A stretch of 64,000 bases of DNA, taken from Mycobacterium sp. DL (GTDB taxonomy: Bacteria; Actinomycetota; Actinomycetes; Mycobacteriales; Mycobacteriaceae). Positions within the stretch are counted from its first letter, which is position 1; each line of letters begins with the position of its first letter. Shown one piece after another: positions 26,278 through 33,573 of the stretch. Made by a program: the position numbers and the translations under genes. The notes below the pieces were generated by a model, which worked only from the letters and a program-made list of their open reading frames with translations, had not been told where the DNA came from and ran no database searches. The stretch is from assembly GCF_039729195.1 (NCBI RefSeq), contig NZ_CP155796.1, positions 2,480,001-2,544,000 on the forward strand. Direction: 5' to 3'.

Positions 26278-28613
26278 GTACCTCCGACGCATCGAATCCG
26301 GGCGCCGCCCGCGAATGGGTCGGTAGCTCGGTGCGGCGGCGGGAGGACGACCGCATGCTCGGCGGGAACGGCATGTTCCTCGCCGACCACGCCGCGGGTG
26401 CGCAGCACGTCGTGTTCATCCGGTCCACGCAGGCCCATGCCAGGATCACCGGTGTCGACACCACCGCCGCCGACGGGATGCCCGGCGTGCACGGCATATT
26501 CGGGGCGGATGCCCTCGGACTCGAGGGCGCCCCGATCCCGTCGCTGACCACACCGGATCCCGACTTCACCGCGGCCACGGCGCTGGTCCTGGCCGAGCAG
26601 AGGTTGCCGATCCTGGCCTCGGACCGGGTCCACTATGTCGGACAGCCGATCGCGGTGGTGGTCGCCGACGACCGGTACATCGCCGAGGACGCCGCCGAGA
26701 ACGTCGTGGTGTCCTACGAACCGCTACCGCCGGTCATGGACGCTCTCGCCGCGTTCGACCCCACCAGTGCCACGTTGTTCGAGCACCTGCCCGACAACCA
26801 GGCGGCCGCACTCGAGTACGACTTCGGAGACCCCGGCACCGCGTTCGACCGGGCAGCGCACGTTGTCGGGGGCACCTACCGGATGGAACGGCACGGTGCT
26901 GTGCCTCTCGAATGCCGGGGTGTGCTGGCGGATTTCAGCAGCCATGAGGACCGCGTGGAGCTGCACACCTCGACACAGGTCCCGCACATGGTGCGCAACG
27001 CGATCTGTGCTGTCACGGGCTGGACCCACGAGGCCGTCAAGGTCAGCGTGCCCGACGTCGGCGGCGGCTTCGGCACCAAGGCCAACGTCTACGGCGAGGA
27101 GATCGTGCTGGCCGTGTTGGCCAGGCACACCGGTCGGCGCCTGATCTGGGTCGAGGACCGCCAAGAGCATCTGGTCGCCAGCGCGCAGGCCCGAGACCAA
27201 CTGCACCGTGCGCGGTTGGCCGTGGACGCCGACGGCCGGATCCTGGCCTGGGACGTCGACTTCGTCGTGGACATCGGTGCAGGCAGTCTGTGGGTCGCAG
27301 GCATCATCGCCAACACCGCAGTGCACCTGATGGGGCCCTACCGGATTCCCGCCGTGCATGTCCGGGGGCGTGCCGCACTGACGAACAAAACCCTTGTGGC
27401 GCAATACCGGGGCGCAGGCCGCCCCGAGGCGACCTTCTCACTCGAGCGCAGCCTCGACGCCGCGGCCGCGGCCGTCGGTATCTCGGGCGAGGAGATCCGC
27501 AGGCGCAACCTGCTGACAGCCGCGGACATGCCCTACCGCCGGCCGATCCCGTACCGCGACGGGGTGCCGATCGCCTACGACGGCGGCGACTACCGCGCTT
27601 GCCTGGAGTCGGTGACCGCTGCGCTGCCACGGTCCGAGATCGGCGTGTGCGCCGCCGAGAACCCGCACCACCACATCGGTTACGGGCTGTCGTCCTATCT
27701 GGAGGCGACGGGCCGGGGACCCCACGAAACCGCGCGGGTGCGGCTGCTGCCGTCGGGCCGATTCGAGGTGACCGCGGGTGCGGCATCAGCGGGACAGGGA
27801 CACGAAACGGTCTTCGCGCAGGTCGCGGCCGACGCGCTCGGGGTCCCGCTCGCACAGGTGCGCTACGTGGCCTCCGATACCGAACGATTGCCGGACGGCG
27901 TCGGCACGTTCGCCAGCCGCTCGGCGATCCTGGCCGGGTCGGCGGTGCACCAGGCCTGCGGCGAGCTGATCGACCTCGCGTCGCATCGCGCCGCGGAGTT
28001 GATGGGCGTCGGCCGCGTCGACTACTCCGGCGGTCGTTTCACCGTCGGGGCCCGGGCGGTCGGCTGGGAGGAGTTGGCCGCGGCCGGACGGGTCGGCGGC
28101 GCCGGCGAGCGTGGCGCGGCTCTGGACGTCACGACGGTCTACCGGGTGTCCACGGTGACGTGGACGATGGGTGTGCATGCGGTGATCCTCGGTGTGCACC
28201 GCCGCACCGGCATCGTGAAGGTGTTGCGCTATGCCGTCTCCCACGAAGGGGGCCGCGAGATCAACCCACGCATCGTCGAAGGTCAGATCGTGGGTGGGGT
28301 GGCCCAGGGCATCGGCGGGGCGCTGTTCGAGGCGTGGCGTTACTCGCCGACGGGTGAACCGACGTCGACGACATTCGCGGCCTACCACCTGCCGCTGACC
28401 ACCGATATGCCCGATGTGACGGTCAGCCACCTGCACGTCGACACCCCGAGCAATCCGATCGGTGTCCGCGGGGCGGGGGAGAGCGGCACCATCGCGGTGT
28501 ACTCGGCGGTGGCCGCCGCTGTGGATGACGCGCTGGGGAACGGCTTCCACGTGACCACGACGCCCGTCGCGTCGGGTGAGCTCTGCCGGGCCCTGGCGGG
28601 AGTCGCGTCGTGA
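26274..28613 (+). CDS. Molybdenum hydroxylase large subunit (form II CoxL / xanthine dehydrogenase family)
   Basis: Molybdopterin-cytosine-dinucleotide-type catalytic subunit of 779 aa. The active-site loop reads QYRGAGRPEA (about residues 377-386), the form II pattern; true CO dehydrogenase has AYRCSFR with the Cu-binding Cys, so CO oxidation is not expected. The base-catalyst Glu is E736 in GVRGAGESGT. Other marks are VPDVGGGFGTKANVYGEE and AGAASAGQGHETVFAQVAADALG. It probably hydroxylates a carbon next to N or an aldehyde. TTG 26274 overlaps the permease stop, an unusual but coupled start. Confidence 0.92.
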   Translation: MSTSDASNPGAAREWVGSSVRRREDDRMLGGNGMFLADHAAGAQHVVFIRSTQAHARITGVDTTAADGMPGVHGIFGADALGLEGAPIPSLTTPDPDFTAATALVLAEQRLPILASDRVHYVGQPIAVVVADDRYIAEDAAENVVVSYEPLPPVMDALAAFDPTSATLFEHLPDNQAAALEYDFGDPGTAFDRAAHVVGGTYRMERHGAVPLECRGVLADFSSHEDRVELHTSTQVPHMVRNAICAVTGWTHEAVKVSVPDVGGGFGTKANVYGEEIVLAVLARHTGRRLIWVEDRQEHLVASAQARDQLHRARLAVDADGRILAWDVDFVVDIGAGSLWVAGIIANTAVHLMGPYRIPAVHVRGRAALTNKTLVAQYRGAGRPEATFSLERSLDAAAAAVGISGEEIRRRNLLTAADMPYRRPIPYRDGVPIAYDGGDYRACLESVTAALPRSEIGVCAAENPHHHIGYGLSSYLEATGRGPHETARVRLLPSGRFEVTAGAASAGQGHETVFAQVAADALGVPLAQVRYVASDTERLPDGVGTFASRSAILAGSAVHQACGELIDLASHRAAELMGVGRVDYSGGRFTVGARAVGWEELAAAGRVGGAGERGAALDVTTVYRVSTVTWTMGVHAVILGVHRRTGIVKVLRYAVSHEGGREINPRIVEGQIVGGVAQGIGGALFEAWRYSPTGEPTSTTFAAYHLPLTTDMPDVTVSHLHVDTPSNPIGVRGAGESGTIAVYSAVAAAVDDALGNGFHVTTTPVASGELCRALAGVAS

Positions 28614-29488
28614 AGCCCACCGAATTCGACTACCACCGGCCCGATTCGGTGTCCGAGGCGTTGGGTCTGTTGGCACACGACCCCGAGGCCAAGCTGCTTG
28701 CAGGTGGGCAGTCGCTGCTGACGCTGATGAACCTGCGCCTGGCGCGCCCGTCGGCGGTCATCGACATCGGCCGCCTCAGCGAACTCCGGAGGATCTTCGA
28801 CGACACCGACGACCTGGTGCTGGGCGCTTTGGTCACTCACCGCACCGTCGAGGTGGACCCGCTCGTCGCCGCGCGGGCGCCGTTGCTCTCCGACGCCGCG
28901 CGATACATCGGACATGTCGGGATCCGCAATCGCGGCACCATCGGCGGTTCGGTGGCACATGCCGACCCCGCAGCCGAGATCCCGCTGGCGACATTGGTTC
29001 TCGACGCCACCTTCCATGTGGAGTCGGCGACGTCGGGACGGCGTCAGATCACGGCAGACGAAATGTTCGTGTCGGTCTACACCAACGCGATGTCGCCCGA
29101 AGAGATGGTCACCTGGATCTCGGTACCCGCGATCAAAGCCGACCAGGGCTGGGGATTCGTCGAATACGCCCGGCAGCACGGAGACTACGGCCTGGCCGGG
29201 GCCGCTTGCCTGCTGACCCTGGACCCGGACGGCCGGATCGGCGCGGTGCGCGCCGGGGTGTTGGGCGTGGCGGATCGGCCGCTGCTCTTCGTCGGCGACG
29301 ACGTCGTCGGGTGGACACCGACGGAGCGGTTGTGGCGGGATCTTGCGGACCACTGGGCCACCGGCATCGAGCCGACCGCCGACGATGCCGACTACGCGCG
29401 CCGACTGTGCGCAGCTGCGCTCGACGAGTCCCTCACCGATGCTCACCGACGCGCCTGCGGGCGGGCAGGAGATCCCAGTGACCAATGA
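28610..29488 (+). CDS. Molybdenum hydroxylase medium subunit, FAD-binding (CoxM-like)
   Basis: Electron-transfer flavoprotein subunit of 292 aa. Two FAD-binding motifs are clear: KLLAGGQSLLTLMNLRLARP (about residues 24-43) and RGTIGGSVAHADPAAEIP (about 106-123). A C-terminal CO-dehydrogenase flavoprotein domain follows (from about 175). GTG 28610 overlaps the large-subunit stop. It passes electrons from the Fe-S subunit to an acceptor that is not identifiable here. Confidence 0.92.
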   Translation: MKPTEFDYHRPDSVSEALGLLAHDPEAKLLAGGQSLLTLMNLRLARPSAVIDIGRLSELRRIFDDTDDLVLGALVTHRTVEVDPLVAARAPLLSDAARYIGHVGIRNRGTIGGSVAHADPAAEIPLATLVLDATFHVESATSGRRQITADEMFVSVYTNAMSPEEMVTWISVPAIKADQGWGFVEYARQHGDYGLAGAACLLTLDPDGRIGAVRAGVLGVADRPLLFVGDDVVGWTPTERLWRDLADHWATGIEPTADDADYARRLCAAALDESLTDAHRRACGRAGDPSDQ

Positions 29489-29993
29489 TGCTGCCGTCGT
29501 GACGATCTCGGTGACGGTGAACGGCGCACCCGTCAAGCGCTCGGTGCCCGCACGGTTGACGCTGGCCGACTTCCTGCGCGACGAACTCGGGCTGACGGGC
29601 ACCCACCTGGGATGCGAACACGGGGTGTGTGGCGCGTGCTCGGTATTCGTCGACGGTCGCTCGGCACGTGCCTGTCTGATGCTCGCGGTCCAGGTGGACG
29701 GTCTGCGCGTCGACACCGTCGAGGGTCTCGATCAGTTCGAGGAGGCTGCGCGGCTGAGGCGAGCGTTCTCCGAGCGTGGCGGTCTGCAGTGCGGCTTCTG
29801 CACGCCAGGATTCCTGGTCTCGGCGGTCGAGTTGCTGCGCGACCCGGACGCCGAGAAACCACTGACCGCAGATTCTGTTCGAGAAGCGTTGTCCGGCAAC
29901 ATCTGCCGGTGCACGGGATACCAGGGCATCGTGGCCGCGGTGCTGGACGCTGTGGCCGCGCCGCCGGACGGTGCGGACGGTGACGACTCCTGA
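29478..29993 (+). CDS. Molybdenum hydroxylase small subunit, [2Fe-2S] (CoxS-like)
   Basis: Iron-sulfur subunit of 171 aa with both clusters visible: the plant-ferredoxin-type set in GCEHGVCGACSVFVDG plus a later Cys (ARACLML), and the helical-domain set CGFCTPG ... NICRCTGYQGI. GTG 29478 overlaps the medium-subunit gene by 11 bp; GTG 29499 is an alternative. The last bases overlap the FUSC start. Gene order large-medium-small differs from the medium-small-large order usual for coxMSL. Confidence 0.92.
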   Translation: MTNDAAVVTISVTVNGAPVKRSVPARLTLADFLRDELGLTGTHLGCEHGVCGACSVFVDGRSARACLMLAVQVDGLRVDTVEGLDQFEEAARLRRAFSERGGLQCGFCTPGFLVSAVELLRDPDAEKPLTADSVREALSGNICRCTGYQGIVAAVLDAVAAPPDGADGDDS

Positions 29994-31107
29994 CGCAGCG
30001 CCGGCGACGTCGCCGTCTGCCGGACGAAGCCGCATCGCGGAGATGCTGCGGCCCGTCGGCGCGAGCAGGTGGGGGATGGCCGCGTGGCTGGCCGTGGCTC
30101 TCGGCGCGATTCTCGCCGTGACCGCCGCCTTCGGTCACGCCGAGTGGGGTTCGGCCGTGGGCTTGGGTTTTGTGCTGACGGCGGTCCCGTCGCTGCCTCT
30201 GACGTGGCGTGCGGCCCTGTCCACGATGACGATTCGTGGCTGCACGGTGTTGATCGGTGCGGTGGTGGCGATCCTGACGACCGGGCATCCGGTGGCGCTC
30301 GCCGCGGCGACGGTTGCGGCAGCGGTCTGCGGGGCGGCGCTCGCGCGCGTGGGTCCGACCGCCGGGCTCGCAGTGGTGCTGATCGCCGTCGACATGCCGA
30401 CGGGGCCGGCGGGTTCGGACCCCGGCCGCGTCACCGAAGCGCTGCTGCCCTATGTGCTCGGCGCGCTGGTCGTGGTGATCGCGTGGGGAGCGTGGTTCGG
30501 GTGCGCCGAGGCCCTGCGCCGAACCCGGGGCGAACCGCCGCCGGCGAGCAGTGCGGCAGCGGGCCGGCAGAAACCGTGGCCGCACATGCTGCGGGTCGGC
30601 ATCGCGGTCGCGGCCGCGGTGAGCCTGGCCGGCCTGTTGCCCGACGCTCTGGTCGGTGGGCACTGGCTCATCACGAGTGTGATCCTCACTGTGCAGCCCA
30701 CTGCAAGTGACACCGGAATGCGCCTTGCGCAACGACTCTCGGGAAACACGCTGGGCGCTGTGATCGCCGCTGTCCTGCTGGGCGTGCACCCGTCGGTCGC
30801 CGTCGTCGCCGTCCTGACCGTGGTCCTGTTCACACTCGCGATGGCTCTGCGCCCGGTCAACTACACGTGGTGGGCCGTCACCGGACCGCCGGTGCTGCTG
30901 ATGATCAGCGAGTATCCGCTGCTCTTTCCGTGGTACGAGGGCGGTGTCCGGCTGGCGATGAATCTGGCAGGCGCGGCGATCGTGCTGGTGGTGGTGTTCG
31001 GCGTTCCGGCCTTGGCCCGCATCGGTTCTCGGGTCCGGAGGGGCGATTTCCGTGAGCCGGTCACGTCGGATAGTGTATACGATATCCAATCAAGGAGGTC
31101 TAGGTGA
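29980..31107 (+). CDS. FUSC/aromatic-acid exporter-like membrane protein
   Basis: Polytopic protein of 375 aa with two blocks of about five or six hydrophobic segments separated by a polar loop (about residues 178-205), the duplicated layout of fusaric-acid-resistance (FUSC) proteins. The conserved second half begins near HMLRVGIAVAAAVSLAGLLP and includes QRLSGNTLGAVIAAVLLG. GTG 29980 is used; GTG 29971 is possible. It may export a toxic intermediate or move substrate. Its last codons contain operator D and overlap the amidohydrolase start by 4 nt. Confidence 0.78.
   Translation: MTTPDAAPATSPSAGRSRIAEMLRPVGASRWGMAAWLAVALGAILAVTAAFGHAEWGSAVGLGFVLTAVPSLPLTWRAALSTMTIRGCTVLIGAVVAILTTGHPVALAAATVAAAVCGAALARVGPTAGLAVVLIAVDMPTGPAGSDPGRVTEALLPYVLGALVVVIAWGAWFGCAEALRRTRGEPPPASSAAAGRQKPWPHMLRVGIAVAAAVSLAGLLPDALVGGHWLITSVILTVQPTASDTGMRLAQRLSGNTLGAVIAAVLLGVHPSVAVVAVLTVVLFTLAMALRPVNYTWWAVTGPPVLLMISEYPLLFPWYEGGVRLAMNLAGAAIVLVVVFGVPALARIGSRVRRGDFREPVTSDSVYDIQSRRSR
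31073..31090 (+). promoter_or_regulatory. 18-bp operator copy D (amidohydrolase operon)
   Basis: GTGTATACGATATCCAAT lies inside the 3' end of the FUSC gene and 13 bp before the amidohydrolase GTG, directly against the ribosome site AAGGAGG (31092-31098). Binding could repress an internal promoter or block read-through from the upstream operon. Confidence 0.7.
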
Positions 31108-32339
31108 CGACGCTGCTCGTGGAGGACATCGGCCTTCTGGTGCACGGCGACCCCGCGGTTGCGCCGGTCCGCGACACCACGCTCGTTGTCGAGGACGGGG
31201 TCATCGCCGGGATCGGCGTCGACGCGGCGGCACCCGACCGGGTGCTGTCGGCAGGCGGGTTGACCGTGATGCCGGGCCTGGTCGACGGCCACATCCACCC
31301 GACCTTCGGAGAATGGACCCCGGCGCAGAACGCGGTCGGCTGGATCGGCAACTATCTGCACGGCGGTACGACCTCGATGGTGTCCGCCGGTGAATTGCAC
31401 ATCCCCGGGCTGGCTTTCGACGCGCTGACCCCGGAGCTGGTGCTCAGCATCGCGATCACCTCGAAGCACACCACCGGGCGGATGCGGCCGTCCGGTGTCA
31501 AGGTGAACGCCGGGACGGTGCTGCTGGTGCCCGGCATGACCGAGGAGCATTTCGACCGGGCTCAACGTGAGGGCATCGATCAGCTCAAGTTCATCTTCTA
31601 CGACTGGAATCGCCTCGGCGACGGCGAGGCTCAGCGATACGTGCGCTGGGCGCACGAGCGCGGAATGACCGTCAAGCTGCACTCCGGCGGGATGTCGCGG
31701 TCCGGCTCGAGCCGGGTCGCCGGCGCCGACGTCGTGGTCGCGGTCGAGCCCGACATCGTCGGTCACATCTCCGGCGGCCCGATCCCGCCACCGGACGCCG
31801 ACATCGTCGAGATCATCGACAGGTTGCCCGACACCTACGTCGAGGTGTGCAGTTCGAACAACTACCGGGCCACCATGGTCGTCGCCGTCGAACTGAGCCG
31901 GCGCGGCAGGCTCGACCGCCTCACCCTGGGCACCGACACCCCCGGCGGCACCGGCGTGATCCCGCGCGGCATGCTGCGCAACATCTGCTATCTGGCATCG
32001 GTGTGCGGCGTCGACCCGGTCTCGGCAGTCGCCGCGGCCACCGGACAGACCGCACGGGCGCACGGACTGGAGACCGGCGTGATCGCCGAGGGCAGGGCAG
32101 CGGATCTGCTTGTCCTGGGCCCGATCACGGGTTCCGGCGCCACCGATGCGCTGGAGGCGTTTGCCCTCGGTGATCTGCCGGGCATCGCCACCGTGCTCGT
32201 CGACGGTGTACCGCTGGTCACCACGCGCAGCGAGCAGACACCACCCCCGAGCCGCTCGGTCACCTGGCGAGGCGCCGCCGTGCGCCACGAAACCCCCCGC
32301 CCGGCGGCGGTCGGAGCCCACGCTTCCGGTTGCTGCTGA
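31104..32339 (+). CDS. Amidohydrolase-superfamily enzyme resembling nicotinate-pathway enamidase
   Basis: Metal-dependent cyclic-amide hydrolase of 411 aa. Candidate metal ligands are H63/H65 (VDGHIHP), H193 (VKLHSGG), H221 (VGHISGG) and D278 (GTDTPGGTG). The bridging carboxylate or lysine is not obvious. The order WTPAQN, HGGTTSMVSAGE, RPSGVKVNAG, HISGGP, GTDTPGGTGVIPRGMLRN and ATGQTARAHGLETGVIAEGRAADL matches, from memory, the Eubacterium barkeri enamidase that opens 6-oxo-tetrahydronicotinate to 2-formylglutarate and ammonia. GTG 31104 has a strong AAGGAGG. The substrate here is inferred. Confidence 0.82.
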   Translation: MTTLLVEDIGLLVHGDPAVAPVRDTTLVVEDGVIAGIGVDAAAPDRVLSAGGLTVMPGLVDGHIHPTFGEWTPAQNAVGWIGNYLHGGTTSMVSAGELHIPGLAFDALTPELVLSIAITSKHTTGRMRPSGVKVNAGTVLLVPGMTEEHFDRAQREGIDQLKFIFYDWNRLGDGEAQRYVRWAHERGMTVKLHSGGMSRSGSSRVAGADVVVAVEPDIVGHISGGPIPPPDADIVEIIDRLPDTYVEVCSSNNYRATMVVAVELSRRGRLDRLTLGTDTPGGTGVIPRGMLRNICYLASVCGVDPVSAVAAATGQTARAHGLETGVIAEGRAADLLVLGPITGSGATDALEAFALGDLPGIATVLVDGVPLVTTRSEQTPPPSRSVTWRGAAVRHETPRPAAVGAHASGCC

Positions 32340-32364
32340 CCACCCCGACGATGTGAGGAGACAC

Positions 32365-33558
32365 ATGTCCCGCCAGCCCGCCCCGCACACCGGACCGACC
32401 ACTCCGGACGTGCTGCTGCGTATCGACAGCCTGCTCGACGACGAGGAACGCCAGATCCGTGACACGGTGCGCGCGCTGGTGAAGAGCCGGATCGCTCCGG
32501 ACATCGCGGCCTGGTACGAGGAGGGTGAGCTGCCCGTCCGCGAGCTCGCCACCGAGCTCGGAGAACTCGGGCTGCTCGGCATGCACCTGGAGGGCTACGG
32601 TTGCGCGGGCACCTCGGCGGTCGCCTACGGGCTGGCCTGCTTGGAACTGGAAGCCGGCGACTCCGGCATCCGCTCGCTGGTTAGCGTCCAGGGTTCACTG
32701 GCGATGTTCGCGTTGCACGCGTTCGGCAGCGAGGACCAGAAGCAGCAGTGGCTGCCCGAGATGGCGGCGGGGCGCAAGATCGGGTGCTTCGGGCTCACCG
32801 AACCCGACTTCGGCTCGAACCCGGCGGGGATGCGCACCCGCGCCACCCGATCCGGAGACGACTGGATCCTCAACGGCACGAAGATGTGGATCACCAACGG
32901 GTCGGTCGCCGACGTGGCGATCGTGTGGGCGCGCACCGATGACGGTGTGCGCGGCTTCGCAGTTCCCACCGACACCGCCGGCTTCACCGCGCACCCCATC
33001 AAGGCGAAGATGTCCCTGCGCGCATCGGTGACCAGTGAGCTCGTGTTGGAGAACGTCCGACTGCCCGACAGCGCGCGACTGCCGGGCGCCACAAGCCTGC
33101 GGGCCCCGTTGAGCTGCCTCAACGAGGCCAGGTTCGGCATCGTGTTCGGCGCGGTGGGTGCCGCCCGGGACTGCCTGGAGACCGCGCTGACCTACGCCCA
33201 GTCACGCATGCAGTTCGACCGTCCCATCGGCGGATTCCAGCTCACCCAGCAGAAGCTCGCGGACATGACGCTCGAGTACGGCAAGGGTTTCCTGCTCGCC
33301 CTTCATCTCGGCCGCGCCAAGGACACCGACGGGTTGCGTCCCGAAGAGGTCAGCCTGGGCAAGCTCAACAATGTCCGGGAAGCCATCACGATCGCCCGCA
33401 CGGCCCGCACCATCCTGGGCGCCAGCGGCATCACCGGCGAGTACCCGGTGATGCGCCATGCCAACAACCTGGAATCGGTGATGACCTACGAAGGCACCAG
33501 CGAAATGCATACGCTGATGATCGGGCAGGCCCTCACCGGCACTGCCGCGTTCCGCTGA
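32365..33558 (+). CDS. Acyl-CoA dehydrogenase, glutaryl-CoA dehydrogenase-like
   Basis: FAD-dependent acyl-CoA dehydrogenase of 397 aa. The N-terminal helix region reads DEERQIRDTVRALVKSRIAPDI, FAD/substrate motifs are CFGLTEPDFGSNP and TKMWITNGSVADVAIVWA, and the C-terminal catalytic Glu lies in MTYEGTSEMHTLMIGQALTG. That last segment and the GYGCAG loop resemble glutaryl-CoA dehydrogenases, suggesting a dicarboxylyl-CoA substrate, possibly with decarboxylation. ATG 32365 follows GAGGAGA. It lies 25 bp after the amidohydrolase and 15 bp before the E1 gene, so the three form one unit. Confidence 0.88.
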   Translation: MSRQPAPHTGPTTPDVLLRIDSLLDDEERQIRDTVRALVKSRIAPDIAAWYEEGELPVRELATELGELGLLGMHLEGYGCAGTSAVAYGLACLELEAGDSGIRSLVSVQGSLAMFALHAFGSEDQKQQWLPEMAAGRKIGCFGLTEPDFGSNPAGMRTRATRSGDDWILNGTKMWITNGSVADVAIVWARTDDGVRGFAVPTDTAGFTAHPIKAKMSLRASVTSELVLENVRLPDSARLPGATSLRAPLSCLNEARFGIVFGAVGAARDCLETALTYAQSRMQFDRPIGGFQLTQQKLADMTLEYGKGFLLALHLGRAKDTDGLRPEEVSLGKLNNVREAITIARTARTILGASGITGEYPVMRHANNLESVMTYEGTSEMHTLMIGQALTGTAAFR

Positions 33559-33573
33559 CATCGGGGAGTTGCC

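Noticed and set aside
26274-29993. True aerobic CO dehydrogenase (form I CoxMSL)
   Set aside because: The loop lacks the AYRCSFR cysteine and the gene order is not M-S-L; form II reading preferred.
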